Part shown: positions 1-9,917 of the stretch, in pieces
How the letters are laid out: each line of letters starts with the position of its first letter
Position numbering within the stretch: position 1 is the stretch's first letter
Assembly (NCBI GenBank): GCA_035762175.1
Contig: DASTPP010000436.1
Span: 1-44,560 of the forward strand
Direction: 5' to 3'
Length of the DNA stretch: 44,560 nt
From: DASTPP01 sp035762175
Lineage (GTDB): Bacteria; Myxococcota_A; Polyangia; Polyangiales; Polyangiaceae
The notes under the pieces: model-generated
Told to the model about the DNA's origin: nothing
Databases searched by the model: none
Seen by the model: the letters and a program-made list of their open reading frames with translations, nothing else
Translations under genes and position numbers: made by a program

Positions 1-1127
1 GCGGCGAAGATGTCGCTCATCGCCTCGTTGATGGCGCCCGACTCGTTCTGGTAGATGAGGTCCGACTCGGTGTCGGTGACGGCGTGCGTCAGCTCGTGGG
101 CGGTGACGTCGAACGAGAGCGCGAGCGAGCTCGCGGTCACGTTGTCGCCGTCGCCGTAGACCATCTGGCTGCCGTTCCAGAAGGCGTTGACGTAGTTCTG
201 CTGGTGGTGAACCGTGCTGACGAGCTGCGCGCCGGCGCCGTTGTACGAGTCGCGGTTGAAGAGCGTCTTATAACAGTTGTAGACGCCGCCGAGGTGGTCG
301 TAGTTGCCGTTGACGACGTTGTCGGTCGTCGGCGCCTGGCCCTCGCTGCGCCGGAGGGTGCCGGGCAGCGAGCTGGTGTTGTTGCCGCTGTAGACCCGGC
401 GGTTGAGCGCGCTGTGGAACTCGGGGTGCACGTCGACGGTCTGGCCCGTGAGCGCGTCGACGTAGACGCGATCGCGGAAGGGGTCGCCGTCGCGCACGCC
501 CTCGGCGATGACCTGCCAGGCGCGGTAGACCTTGCCGTCGCGCGACGACTGCACGTAGACGAGCTTGGGCGCGGCGCGCGTGGCGGCGGCGTAGTCGGCG
601 CCGAGGTCGGCCGGCGCCTGGCGCAGCAGCGCGTCGGGCACGGCCTGGGCGGGGCGGGCGTTGCCCTGCGCGGCGTAGGCGAGGCCGCTCGCGTCGACGT
701 GCACGACGAGCTCGGCGCCGATCACGTCTTCGCCGTTGATCTGCTGGCGGTACTTGAAGTGCCGGAAGCCGAGCTCGTCGCCCTTGACCCGGTCGAGGCG
801 CAGGTCGGACGCCTGCAGCTTGAAGAGCGGCGCGACGGCGGCGAGGTTCGGCGCCGCGGGCGCGGCGAGCGCGCCCTGGCCGGCGGGCAGGCGGCCGAAG
901 TCGCCGCGCACGAAGTTCGGCAGGCCGTCGTCGCCGCGCTCGACCACCTGCGCGTTCGCCGCCTTCGCGACGGCGTCGGAGACGTCGTTCGCCGTCCCGC
1001 CGTCGGCCGCCGCGTCGGGCCGGCCGGAGGTCGTGTCGTCGGTACAGCTGCTCAAGCAGGCGGCCGCCACGAGCGGCGCCACCGCGACCAACAGCGAGGA
1101 GCCCTGCCAAAACCGGATTCGAGCCAT
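1..1127 (-). CDS. M4 (thermolysin-like) metalloprotease lipoprotein, N-terminal part
   Basis: Secreted or surface-anchored zinc endopeptidase of the thermolysin family. The gene starts at ATG 1127, preceded by a GGAGG box with about 8 nt spacing, and runs off the left edge, so only about 375 residues are visible. A basic N-terminus and hydrophobic stretch end in a lipobox-like LSSC. A propeptide (FTP/PepSY-like, with conserved FKYRQQINGEDVIGAELVVH) follows. The catalytic domain then begins and contains the zinc site HELTH, with the third-ligand helix GAINEAMSD just before the edge. It closely matches the neighbour at 1601-3832 along the whole visible length, and both start contexts read GGAGGTGCGTGCA-ATG, so the two are tandem paralogues. 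The distal catalytic His and any PPC tail lie outside the window. Confidence 0.93.
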   Translation of the reverse strand, partial: MARIRFWQGSSLLVAVAPLVAAACLSSCTDDTTSGRPDAAADGGTANDVSDAVAKAANAQVVERGDDGLPNFVRGDFGRLPAGQGALAAPAAPNLAAVAPLFKLQASDLRLDRVKGDELGFRHFKYRQQINGEDVIGAELVVHVDASGLAYAAQGNARPAQAVPDALLRQAPADLGADYAAATRAAPKLVYVQSSRDGKVYRAWQVIAEGVRDGDPFRDRVYVDALTGQTVDVHPEFHSALNRRVYSGNNTSSLPGTLRRSEGQAPTTDNVVNGNYDHLGGVYNCYKTLFNRDSYNGAGAQLVSTVHHQQNYVNAFWNGSQMVYGDGDNVTASSLALSFDVTAHELTHAVTDTESDLIYQNESGAINEAMSDIFA

Positions 1128-1236
1128 TGCACGCACCTCCGAAAAGTCGACCTGGGGTTCGACGGCGGGCGTAAGTTAATGAGCCAGGGGAGATTCAAGT
1201 CAAGGTAAAAGCTCGCCGCGGCGTTTCGTAATTTCG

Positions 1237-1296
1237 GTTCAAAGAATGAACCCCCCGCGCCCGACGGCCAATCCGCATTGCGTTCAAAGAATGAAC
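1237..1296. promoter_or_regulatory. Two identical 15-bp imperfect palindromes upstream of the M4 gene
   Basis: GTTCAAAGAATGAAC occurs at 1237-1251 and again at 1282-1296, 45 bp start to start. Each copy is a 5-bp perfect inverted repeat (GTTCA / TGAAC) around an AAGAA core. They lie about 110-170 bp upstream of the start at 1127, in the 473-bp gap between the two protease genes. A pair of identical palindromes in an upstream region suggests a dimeric regulator operator. I did not find the same box upstream of the other protease. No regulator can be named. Confidence 0.5.
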
Positions 1297-1337
1297 TCGG
1301 GGCCCGAACACCCCGCAAAAGGGGCCGCCCGTCAACG

Positions 1338-1363
1338 CCCGGGGCGCAAAACTCTGCCCCGGG
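1338..1363. terminator. GC hairpin between the two M4 genes
   Basis: An 8-bp perfect stem (CCCGGGGC / GCCCCGGG) encloses a 10-nt loop. It lies about 240 bp beyond the stop of the protease gene at 1601. No T tract follows on either strand, so this is at best a weak or factor-assisted terminator. The remainder of 1128-1600 holds no gene I can support. Confidence 0.3.
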
Positions 1364-1600
1364 TATAGCTGAGACTGGGCCGCCCTACCTGTAAGCTCAG
1401 GGGCGAAAAAGGCGGCCGCAATCGCCTCAGCTCGCGCCCACATCGAGCGGGTCTGTGCGCGGCCGGGCCCCGCCCTCGGCGCGGATCGGAGCGGGCCCCT
1501 GCGGGCGGCCGATCGCCTCGCGCGGCGGGCGCGTGTCCCGCCGTTCGGGCCCGCGGGCGCGCGGGTTCGAAGAGCGCGCGGGGCCGCGCGCCGCCTGGAA

Positions 1601-3832
<2,232 letters not shown>

Positions 3833-4414
3833 TGCACGCACCTCCGGGAGACGAGTCACGGTTCGACGGCGGGCGCTAAGGTAGCGAGGCCTTGCGGGTT
3901 TAGAAATAAGAGGTGCTTGGGTATTCGTAATCTCGGGCCGAGGCGAGACGCCGAGCGGTGAATGACCGCCGCGTACCGCTCTCGGCCCCGAGGGCGCCGC
4001 ACGTCACGAAGAGCATGCCTGTGACTCAGCCAAATTTCATTGTAAAAATGCCGTGAAGGTGTAGGTGGGTAGTCTCGTCCCGCAGAGCCCCCCCCGCCCA
4101 GGGCTCGCAGACGCGCGGGCAATGCCCCTTGGGGCCCACTGTTCGTTGAATTCGGCTGCGGCCGGCCCAACCCCGGGCTGTCCGAAAGTCGCCACCGGTC
4201 GGCGGGCGTGCCGTACCGGTAGGCCCATGAGCGAAAGGTAGGGCGAACGGAGCTGTGGACGCCGCGATTGGACATTCGGCGCGCCCGCGATCCGAATGAT
4301 TCGGCATTGGCGGCGCGCGTCATCGCCCGGGCGGGTACGGCGCGCCCGGGCACGAATCGTGACAAAGGGCGCGCCGGGCGCGGGGGGCCGAGCGCGCGGG
4401 GCGCGGCCGGGCGC
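3833..4414. other. Intergenic region without a supportable gene
   Basis: These 582 bp separate the protease start at 3832 from the stop of the GST gene at 4415. Open frames on both strands exist but are Arg/Pro-rich and match nothing I recognise. The stretch 4021-4070 is locally AT-richer (CAAATTTCATTGTAAAAATG), which could be promoter DNA for the minus-strand protease. No clear -35/-10 pair was identified. Confidence 0.4.
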
Positions 4415-5077
4415 TCAGCCGGCGGGCTGGGGCTTCCAGCGCGGGGGCGAGGCGGCGGCGCAGGCGTCGGTGGCGAGCGAGGCCTCTTCGATGGCGACGA
4501 GGTGCGGGAAGGGCGCGAGGTCGATCTGAAAGCGGCGCGCGCCGAAGAGCTGGGGCACGATGCAGAGGTCGGCCAGCGTGGGCGCGGGGCCGAGCGCGAA
4601 GGGCCCGCCGAAGCCCTCGGCGCGCGCCGCGGCGACGAGCGCCTCGCAGGCGGCGAGGCCGCGGCCGAGGGCCCAGTCGCGCCAGGGCTTCTGCGCCGCC
4701 TCGTCGCCCAGCCGGCGCCGGACGGCGAGGTTGATGAGGGGCTGGGTGCCCGCGTTGATGGTCTCGGCGATCTGGCGGGCGCGGGCGCGGGCCCAGAGCT
4801 CGGCCGGCAGGAGGCGCGGCGCGCCCTCGAAGGCCTCGTCGAGGTATTCGCAGATGGCGAGCGACTCGGTGAGCGATCGCCCGCGGTGCACGAGCGTGGG
4901 CACGTGGCCGATGGGGTTTCGGGCGAGGTTGTCGGCGGCGAGGTGCTCGTTGCGTACGAGATCGACGTGCACCGCGCGGTACGCGAGCCCCTTGAGCGCG
5001 AGCGCCCAGCGCACGCGCCACGACGACGAAGAGGCGAAGTAGTGGTAGAGCGTCAACTCGTCGGGGCCGGTCGTCAT
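4415..5077 (-). CDS. maiA: Zeta-class glutathione S-transferase / maleylacetoacetate isomerase
   Basis: Cytosolic GST-fold enzyme of 220 residues. The zeta-class family isomerises maleylacetoacetate to fumarylacetoacetate in tyrosine breakdown, using glutathione. The N-terminal thioredoxin-fold half carries the diagnostic catalytic motif SSSSWRVRWALALKG (family signature SSxSxRVR), followed by NPIGHVPTLVHRG with the cis-Pro and by ESLAICEYLDE for glutathione binding. The helical half contains AETINAGTQPLINLAV and PTLADLCIVPQL. I chose ATG 5077 because it gives the normal family length and start; longer in-frame extensions run into the upstream gene. The upstream UPF0262 gene ends 38 nt before it on the same strand, suggesting a two-gene transcript. 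Other tyrosine-pathway genes are not seen, so the exact substrate is inferred. Confidence 0.88.
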   Translation of the reverse strand: MTTGPDELTLYHYFASSSSWRVRWALALKGLAYRAVHVDLVRNEHLAADNLARNPIGHVPTLVHRGRSLTESLAICEYLDEAFEGAPRLLPAELWARARARQIAETINAGTQPLINLAVRRRLGDEAAQKPWRDWALGRGLAACEALVAAARAEGFGGPFALGPAPTLADLCIVPQLFGARRFQIDLAPFPHLVAIEEASLATDACAAASPPRWKPQPAG

Positions 5078-5115
5078 GGCGGCGAAGGCTACACCGGCGG
5101 CCGCGGCGGCGGGGC

Positions 5116-5610
5116 TCAGAAGCGGCGGTGGCCGAGGTGGTAGGGCGCGAGCCGGGTCGTGTCGACGTGCAGCGTCAGCAGCAGCGTGAAGAGCCGCCGG
5201 CAGGTGACGTGATCGGGCGCGAGCGGCTCGAGAAAGAGCGCGACGGCCCGCGCGGCCGCGTCGTGGGCGAGCTTCTTGGCCATGTCGAGCGCCTCGAGGC
5301 GGGCGGAGGCCACGCCCTCGTCGGCCATCTGGCGGCAGACGTCGACGTAGCCGCCGAGGTGGGGCGCGAGCGCGGTGTGCGGCAGGGCGAGCGCGAGGCC
5401 CTGGGCGCGCTCGCGCGAGGCGGCGAACACGAGGCGGGTCTCGGCCGGCGCGAGCTCGATGTGCAGCACGCTCGCCCCGGGCGGCAGCGAGAGCGAGCAC
5501 TCTTCGAGCAGCTCTTGGATGGCGAGCCGCCACTCGGCGCGCCGCGTCTCGGGGGCGCCCCGCCAGAGCGTCTCGTCGAGCCGGATGTCATCGAGGGACA
5601 CGGGCGCCAC
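5116..5610 (-). CDS. UPF0262 family protein
   Basis: A 164-residue protein of unknown function. The C-terminal segment CRRLFTLLLTLHVDT and the middle HLGGYVDVCRQM...ARLEALDMAKK recall UPF0262 proteins (known mostly from Alphaproteobacteria), where a similar RRLFTL-LH block ends the protein. The start is GTG 5610; no internal Met gives a better fit. The gene is divergent from the thioredoxin-like lipoprotein, with only 26 bp between the two starts, so promoters must overlap or lie inside the coding ends. It precedes maiA by 38 nt. No signal peptide or membrane segment is visible. Family assignment is by memory of the motif and is fairly, not fully, secure. Confidence 0.72.
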   Translation of the reverse strand: MAPVSLDDIRLDETLWRGAPETRRAEWRLAIQELLEECSLSLPPGASVLHIELAPAETRLVFAASRERAQGLALALPHTALAPHLGGYVDVCRQMADEGVASARLEALDMAKKLAHDAAARAVALFLEPLAPDHVTCRRLFTLLLTLHVDTTRLAPYHLGHRRF

Positions 5611-5611
5611 G

Positions 5612-8269
5612 CTAGCCGCGTGCTAGTCCAGCGGCCATGATCTTCTGGCAAAGGTGCCGGGCGGCGGGGCCGCTCGCCTTGGGCTTCGCCCTCGCGGCGG
5701 GCGCCTGCAGCCGGGCCGAGGTCGCGGGGGCCGAGCCGGGCGGCCCTGCGCCGGGCGTGGCCGCGGGGCCGGGCCAGGCGGGCGCGGCGGCGGGGCCGGG
5801 CCAGGCGGGCGCGGCGGCGGTCGAGGGCAGGGCCGGCGTCGAGCTCGTGGCGGCGCCGGGGGGCGCCGAGCCGGCCGAGGCGCTCGTGCGGCGCGAGGCC
5901 GAGCGGGCGCGCGCGGCGGGCCGGACGCTGCTCGTGTACCTGGGCGCGCCCTGGTGCGAGCCCTGCGAGCGCTTCCACGCCGCGGCGAAGGCGGGCTCGC
6001 TCGACGCCGAGCTGCCGGCGCTGACGCTGCTCGAGTTCGACCACGACCGCGACTCCGAGCGGCTGCGCGCGGCCGGGTACGACTGGCGCTTCGTGCCGCT
6101 CTTCGCGCGGCCCGGGCCCGACGGGCGGGCCTCGGGGCGCTCGATCGAGGGCTCGATCAAGGGCGAGGGCGCGGTCGCGCAGATCGTGCCGCGGCTCAAG
6201 CGGTTGCTCGCGCCGTGAGCGCCGCGGTCCGCGCCCCGGGGCCCCCCGGCCGCCTCGAGCGCCTGCTCTTCGCGCTGCCCGGGGGGCGGGGCGAGCGGGG
6301 GGTGCGCGTGTTCGTGCCGCCCGGGGCCGCGCCCGCCGGGGGGCGCCCCTTGCTCGTGCTGTTCGACGGGCAGAACGTCTTCGACGACGCGCCCTCGTTC
6401 GCGGGCGGCTGGTACGCCGACCGCGCGGCCGCCCGCCTCGGCGCGCGGGCGCCCGTCGTCGTGGGGGTCGAGCACGGCGGCGAGGCGAGGCTGCACGAGC
6501 TCTCGCCCTTCGCCTCGCGGCAGTCGCGGGGCGAGGCCGCGGCGTTCGTCGGGTGGGTGGCGGGCGAGGTGCTGCCGGCGCTGCGGCGCGCGCTGCCGAT
6601 CGCGCCCGGCCCCGAGTCGGTCGTCGTGGGCGGCTCGTCGATGGGCGGGCTCGCCGCGCTCTTCGCGCACCTCTGCTTCGGGGGCGAGTTCGGCGGCGGC
6701 GCCATCTGCATGTCGCCCTCGTTCTGGTTCGCCGAGGGCGCCATCCGGTCGGTGGTGGGCGAGGCCTCGCCGCGCCACCCCGCGCGCGTCTACCTCGACG
6801 CGGGCGCGCGCGAGGGGCGCGGGCACCTCGGGCCGCTCGTACACGCGGTCGGCGAGGGCCTGCGGGCGCGCGGCTACGGGCCCGAGCGCGTCAAGATCGT
6901 CATCGACCCGCGCGGCGCCCACAACGAGCGCGCCTGGCGCCGCCGCCTGCCCGGCGCGCTGCGCTTCTTCTACGGCCCCGCCGCCCGGTAAGGCCGCGGC
7001 GGCCGCGGGGCGCCGCCCGCCGAGGGCCCGGAAGGCGAGCAGCACGAGGGCGCAGCCGACGCCGAGCGCGGCGTAGGTGCCCCAGACGGCGAGGGGGTCG
7101 TGGGGGCCGCCCTTGGGCAGGTGCTGGGCGATGAGCCGCCCCGAGAGCACGCCGCCGGCGAGGCCGCCGACGCCCTGGGGCACGAAGGCGATGCCCATGT
7201 AGAGGCCCTCCTGGCCGCGGGGCGCGAAGGAGCCGACGTACTCGTAAAAGCGGGGGCTATAGACCATCTCGGCGCAGGCGAAGACGAAGTAGGCGGCGCA
7301 GGCGCCCGCGATCGAGGGGAAGGCGCCCATCACCAGCATGCTGAGGGCGCCGAGGCAGATGCCCCCGATCATGGCCGCGAGCGGCTCGAGCCGCTGGGTC
7401 AGGCGGGCGGCGAAGATCTGCAGGGTCGCGATGGCGAGCGGGTTGATGAGCGTGATGTACTCGCGCGGCGCGCCCTCGCCGAACACGCGCACGCAGTACG
7501 TGGGGAAGGTCTGGTAGAACTGCTCGAGCAAGAGGTAGTAGCCGCTGACGAGCGTCAAGAAGGCGACGAGGCGCAGGTTGCGCAGGGCCGAGGCGACGCG
7601 CGCGAGCTCTTCGCGGGCCGAGCGCGTCGCGGGGGGCGGGCCGCCCGGCTCGCCGGGGGCGGGCCCCGGCTCGCGGAAGGCGGCGAGCGTGACGCCGAGG
7701 GCGAAGGCGCACGCGACGACCGAGGTGACGATGGTCGCGCGCAGCGAGACGGCGGTGCGCACGATCTTGGCGAGCGACTTGCCGACGACGCTGCCGGCGT
7801 TGATCGTGGCGTAGAAGATGGCGAAGCCCGTCGCGCGCCGCTCGGGCGGGGCGTAGCGCTGCACGCAGCCGGGCACCACCGGCTTCAAGAAGCTGCCGCC
7901 GACGGCCATGCCCATCACGGCCGCGTAGGCCGTGGGCCGCGCGGGCAGGGCGAAGAGCAGGGCGTAGGCGCCGACGTAGAGCGCGAACGAGAGCACCAGG
8001 CTCTTGCGGAAGCCGAGCCGGTCGGCGAGGCTGCCGACGGGCACCGGCAGCCACGAGCGCACGAGGGCGAAGAGCCCGAGCAGCCCGCCGCTCTCGACGT
8101 CGTCGAGGCGCACCTCGTCGTGCAGGTACACGACGAGGTTGACGTAGACCCCGTAGAAGGCGAAGCGCTCGAGCAGCTCGAGCGCGTTGGCGACGTAAAA
8201 GATGCGCGGGAAGGGCGCGGGCTTCGCGCCGCCTTCGCCGGCGGCGGGCGCGAGGTCGGGGGCCGACAT
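5612..8269 (-). CDS. MFS transporter (frame runs on antisense past the expected end)
   Basis: Inner-membrane major facilitator transporter with about 12 hydrophobic segments in residues 15-430. The family loop GSLADRLGFRKSLV (A-motif, between helices 2 and 3) is present, as is ELLERFAFYGVYVNLVVYL, which resembles the POT/PTR peptide-transporter subgroup. Homologous sequence stops near residue 428, about position 6990. No stop codon follows there: the frame stays open to 5612, giving 885 codons, with the last roughly 455 antisense to the esterase and thioredoxin genes. I consider that tail non-native or the result of a lost stop or frameshift. ATG 8269 lies 3 nt after the larC stop, so the gene is in the lar operon. 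A role in moving nickel, lactate or another LarA-type substrate is only a guess. Confidence 0.8.
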   Translation of the reverse strand: MSAPDLAPAAGEGGAKPAPFPRIFYVANALELLERFAFYGVYVNLVVYLHDEVRLDDVESGGLLGLFALVRSWLPVPVGSLADRLGFRKSLVLSFALYVGAYALLFALPARPTAYAAVMGMAVGGSFLKPVVPGCVQRYAPPERRATGFAIFYATINAGSVVGKSLAKIVRTAVSLRATIVTSVVACAFALGVTLAAFREPGPAPGEPGGPPPATRSAREELARVASALRNLRLVAFLTLVSGYYLLLEQFYQTFPTYCVRVFGEGAPREYITLINPLAIATLQIFAARLTQRLEPLAAMIGGICLGALSMLVMGAFPSIAGACAAYFVFACAEMVYSPRFYEYVGSFAPRGQEGLYMGIAFVPQGVGGLAGGVLSGRLIAQHLPKGGPHDPLAVWGTYAALGVGCALVLLAFRALGGRRPAAAAALPGGGAVEEAQRAGQAAAPGALVVGAARVDDDLDALGPVAARPQALADRVYERPEVPAPLARARVEVDARGVARRGLAHHRPDGALGEPERGRHADGAAAELAPEAEVREERGEPAHRRAAHDDRLGAGRDRQRAPQRRQHLARHPPDERRGLAPRLPRGEGRELVQPRLAAVLDPHDDGRPRAEAGGRAVGVPAARERGRVVEDVLPVEQHEQGAPPGGRGPGRHEHAHPPLAPPPGQREEQALEAAGGPRGADRGAHGASNRLSRGTICATAPSPLIEPSIERPEARPSGPGRAKSGTKRQSYPAARSRSESRSWSNSSSVSAGSSASSEPAFAAAWKRSQGSHQGAPRYTSSVRPAARARSASRRTSASAGSAPPGAATSSTPALPSTAAAPAWPGPAAAPAWPGPAATPGAGPPGSAPATSARLQAPAARAKPKASGPAARHLCQKIMAAGLARG
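5637..6218 (+). CDS. Thioredoxin-fold lipoprotein
   Basis: Probable envelope thiol-disulfide protein, 193 residues. The signal sequence ends in a lipobox-like AAGAC. An Ala/Gly/Pro linker follows, with a short tandem repeat (GPGQAGAAA twice). The thioredoxin domain begins near residue 85. Its active site is WCEPC (YLGAPWCEPCERFHAAA), and FVPLFARPG supplies the region of the cis-Pro loop. It resembles DsbD-gamma/thioredoxin_7-like domains more than cytosolic thioredoxin because it is exported and has an extended linker. The stop (TGA 6216-6218) overlaps the GTG start of the esterase gene by 4 bases, so the two are translationally coupled. Confidence 0.85.
   Translation: MIFWQRCRAAGPLALGFALAAGACSRAEVAGAEPGGPAPGVAAGPGQAGAAAGPGQAGAAAVEGRAGVELVAAPGGAEPAEALVRREAERARAAGRTLLVYLGAPWCEPCERFHAAAKAGSLDAELPALTLLEFDHDRDSERLRAAGYDWRFVPLFARPGPDGRASGRSIEGSIKGEGAVAQIVPRLKRLLAP
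6215..6991 (+). CDS. Alpha/beta-hydrolase, esterase D / putative esterase family
   Basis: A 258-residue hydrolase of the putative esterase family (relatives of enterochelin esterase, esterase D and Ig-fold-linked tributyrin esterases). It has LLVLFDGQNVFDD near the N-terminus (oxyanion region and family signature), the nucleophile elbow GGSSMGG, and a C-terminal PRGAHNERAW with the catalytic His. An Asp in YLDAGAREG is the likely third triad member. I chose GTG 6215 because it forms the GTGA overlap with the preceding lipoprotein gene and gives the normal family length. No signal peptide is evident. The gene ends tail-to-tail against the MFS transporter, whose frame continues antisense through it. 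Confidence 0.85.
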   Translation: MSAAVRAPGPPGRLERLLFALPGGRGERGVRVFVPPGAAPAGGRPLLVLFDGQNVFDDAPSFAGGWYADRAAARLGARAPVVVGVEHGGEARLHELSPFASRQSRGEAAAFVGWVAGEVLPALRRALPIAPGPESVVVGGSSMGGLAALFAHLCFGGEFGGGAICMSPSFWFAEGAIRSVVGEASPRHPARVYLDAGAREGRGHLGPLVHAVGEGLRARGYGPERVKIVIDPRGAHNERAWRRRLPGALRFFYGPAAR

Positions 8270-8272
8270 CGC

Positions 8273-9874
8273 TCAGCCCCGGCCCGCCCCGACGAGCTCT
8301 TCGCCCCGGGCGAGCGCGGCGGTCACGACGCTGCGCACGGGCACCCCGTGCTCGGCCGCCGCGCGCGCGCAGGCGTCGAACTCGGGCTTGACGACCGGCG
8401 GGCCGAAGCCCCCCTCGCTCACCTTGACCGGGATGGGCCCGTAGAGCGTGTCGACCGTGATCATGCGCCGCGGCCGCTCGGTGCGCGTCACGGGCCGGTG
8501 CCGCACGCCGAGCGTGGTCGACTCGCGCAGGAGCACCGCCGCCACCGTGTCGGCCGCCGCGACCTCGGCGAGCGCCGAGAGCACGAGCCCGGGGCGGCCC
8601 TTCTTCATCGTCGCCGGCACCGCCCACGCGTCGAGCGCGCCCGCCGCGAGCAGCCGCTCGATGACGTGCCCCGCCATCTCGCCCGTGATGTCGTCGACGT
8701 TCGCCTCGAGCACCACGTGGCTGCCCTCGGCCGCGCGGGCGACGGGCGCCGGCGCGCCGACCACCGCCCGCAAGAGGTTCGGCCGGTCGGGCAGCGTGCG
8801 CGTGCCCGCGCCCCAGCCCACCCGCTCGGGGGCGAAGGCGGGCCAGCGCTCGAAGCGCCGCGCCACCGTCGCCACGATGGCCGCGCCGGTCGGCGTCACC
8901 AGCTCGGCCTCGAGGTCGACCGGGTAGGTCGGCACCCCCCGCAGGCAGCTCACCGTCGCCGGCGCCGGCAGCGGCAAGACGCCGTGGCGCGCCTTGACGA
9001 AGCCCCGGCCCATCGGCAAGGGCGAGCAGACGACCTCGCCGCCGAGGTACACGAAGCAGGCCGCCGCGCCGACGATGTCGACGATCGCGTCGACCGCGCC
9101 CACCTCGTGAAAGTGCACCGCCTCGAGCGGCACCCGGTGCACCGCCGACTCGGCCTCGCCGAGCCGCCGGAAGATGGCGCGCGCGAGCGACCGCACGGCC
9201 TCGGGCAGGGGCGCCGCCCCCAGCATCGCGTCGATCGAGCGGTAGGTGCGCTCGGGCTGCGCCGCCTCGACGTGCACGTCGAACGACGTCGCGACGATGC
9301 CGCTCCGGTGCGCGTGCCCCCGGTGCACGTGGTAGCCCTCGAGCGGCAGCGCCGCGAGCGCGCGCTCGACCACCAAGAGCGGCACCCCGAGGTCGAGCAG
9401 CGTTGCGATGATCATGTCGCCCGCGAGCCCGCTGAAGGCGTCGAGAAAGAGCACCCGCCCCGCCGCCGACCCCTCGGCCAGCGGCTCGGGCCTCGGCCCC
9501 GGGTGCTCGTGCGCCTCGCCCCCCGGCGCGTGCGGGTGCGCGTGCCCCGCCCCGTGCGGGTGCCGGTGCCCGCCCGGGCCCGCGCGCTCGTGGTCGTGAC
9601 CGTGCTCGTGGCCGTGCCCGTGGCCATGGTCGTGCTCGTGGCCATGCTCGTGGCCGTGCCCATGGTCGTGACCGTGCTCGTGGCCATGCCCATGGTCGTG
9701 GCCGTGGTCGTGGGCGTGACCGTGCTCGTGGTCGTGACCGTGGGCGTGGTCGTGACCATGCTCTTCGGGCCCGCGCTCGCCCCGACCCTGGCCCGGCGCC
9801 CCCCCCTGCCCGAGGGCCTGCCCGTGGCCCCCGCCGTGCCCCTTGCCCTCGTGCTCGTGGTCGTCGTGCGCCAT
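8273..9874 (-). CDS. larC: LarC, nickel insertion protein for the nickel-pincer nucleotide cofactor
   Basis: LarC (formerly DUF111) inserts nickel, with CTP, into pyridinium-3,5-bisthiocarboxylate mononucleotide to finish the cofactor of lactate racemase LarA and relatives. The family core starts near residue 144 (LFLDAFSGLAGDMIIATLLD; the family usually has FSG-SGDM) and continues with FHEVGAVDAIVDIVG, VNTP/TPTGAAI-like VTPTGAAIVAT and LEANVDDITGEMAGHVIERL, ending with the normal C-terminal domain. The protein has 533 residues, against about 400 for typical LarC. The excess is an N-terminal extension (residues 1-140) made largely of HGHDHEHGH repeats, a probable nickel store or chaperone arm. 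It lies 43 nt downstream of larB and 3 nt upstream of the MFS gene. LarE and LarA are not in the window. Confidence 0.95.
   Translation of the reverse strand: MAHDDHEHEGKGHGGGHGQALGQGGAPGQGRGERGPEEHGHDHAHGHDHEHGHAHDHGHDHGHGHEHGHDHGHGHEHGHEHDHGHGHGHEHGHDHERAGPGGHRHPHGAGHAHPHAPGGEAHEHPGPRPEPLAEGSAAGRVLFLDAFSGLAGDMIIATLLDLGVPLLVVERALAALPLEGYHVHRGHAHRSGIVATSFDVHVEAAQPERTYRSIDAMLGAAPLPEAVRSLARAIFRRLGEAESAVHRVPLEAVHFHEVGAVDAIVDIVGAAACFVYLGGEVVCSPLPMGRGFVKARHGVLPLPAPATVSCLRGVPTYPVDLEAELVTPTGAAIVATVARRFERWPAFAPERVGWGAGTRTLPDRPNLLRAVVGAPAPVARAAEGSHVVLEANVDDITGEMAGHVIERLLAAGALDAWAVPATMKKGRPGLVLSALAEVAAADTVAAVLLRESTTLGVRHRPVTRTERPRRMITVDTLYGPIPVKVSEGGFGPPVVKPEFDACARAAAEHGVPVRSVVTAALARGEELVGAGRG
9585..9870 (-). 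repeat. Tandem His-Gly-His-Asp/Glu coding repeat in larC
   Basis: The 5' part of larC is a degenerate short tandem repeat with units of 6 or 12 bp (HG, HD, HE dipeptides), densest at about 9590-9765. It codes for several dozen histidines in about 90 residues. Such tracts expand and contract by slippage, so length is likely to vary among strains. Each HGHDHEH unit can bind Ni or other soft divalent metals. Confidence 0.85.
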
Positions 9875-9917
9875 GGGCCCGGCCTATACCACGGCGCGGC
9901 CGCGCCCGGCCCGCCGC

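Noticed and set aside
84..1208. Long plus-strand open frame over the left M4 protease gene
   Set aside because: It is antisense to a gene with full catalytic motifs and signal peptide; the translation is Arg/Val/Ala-rich without any family. The same holds for the long antisense frames over 1652-3961, 7100-9985 and 17147-19732.
3856..4365. Minus-strand 169-codon frame in the gap before the GST gene
   Set aside because: It is Arg/Pro-rich, overlaps other equally open frames, and has no family resemblance or ribosome binding site.
9585..9870. Short regular repeats resembling a CRISPR array
   Set aside because: They are the His-rich coding repeat of larC; there are no spacers of unique sequence and no cas genes.
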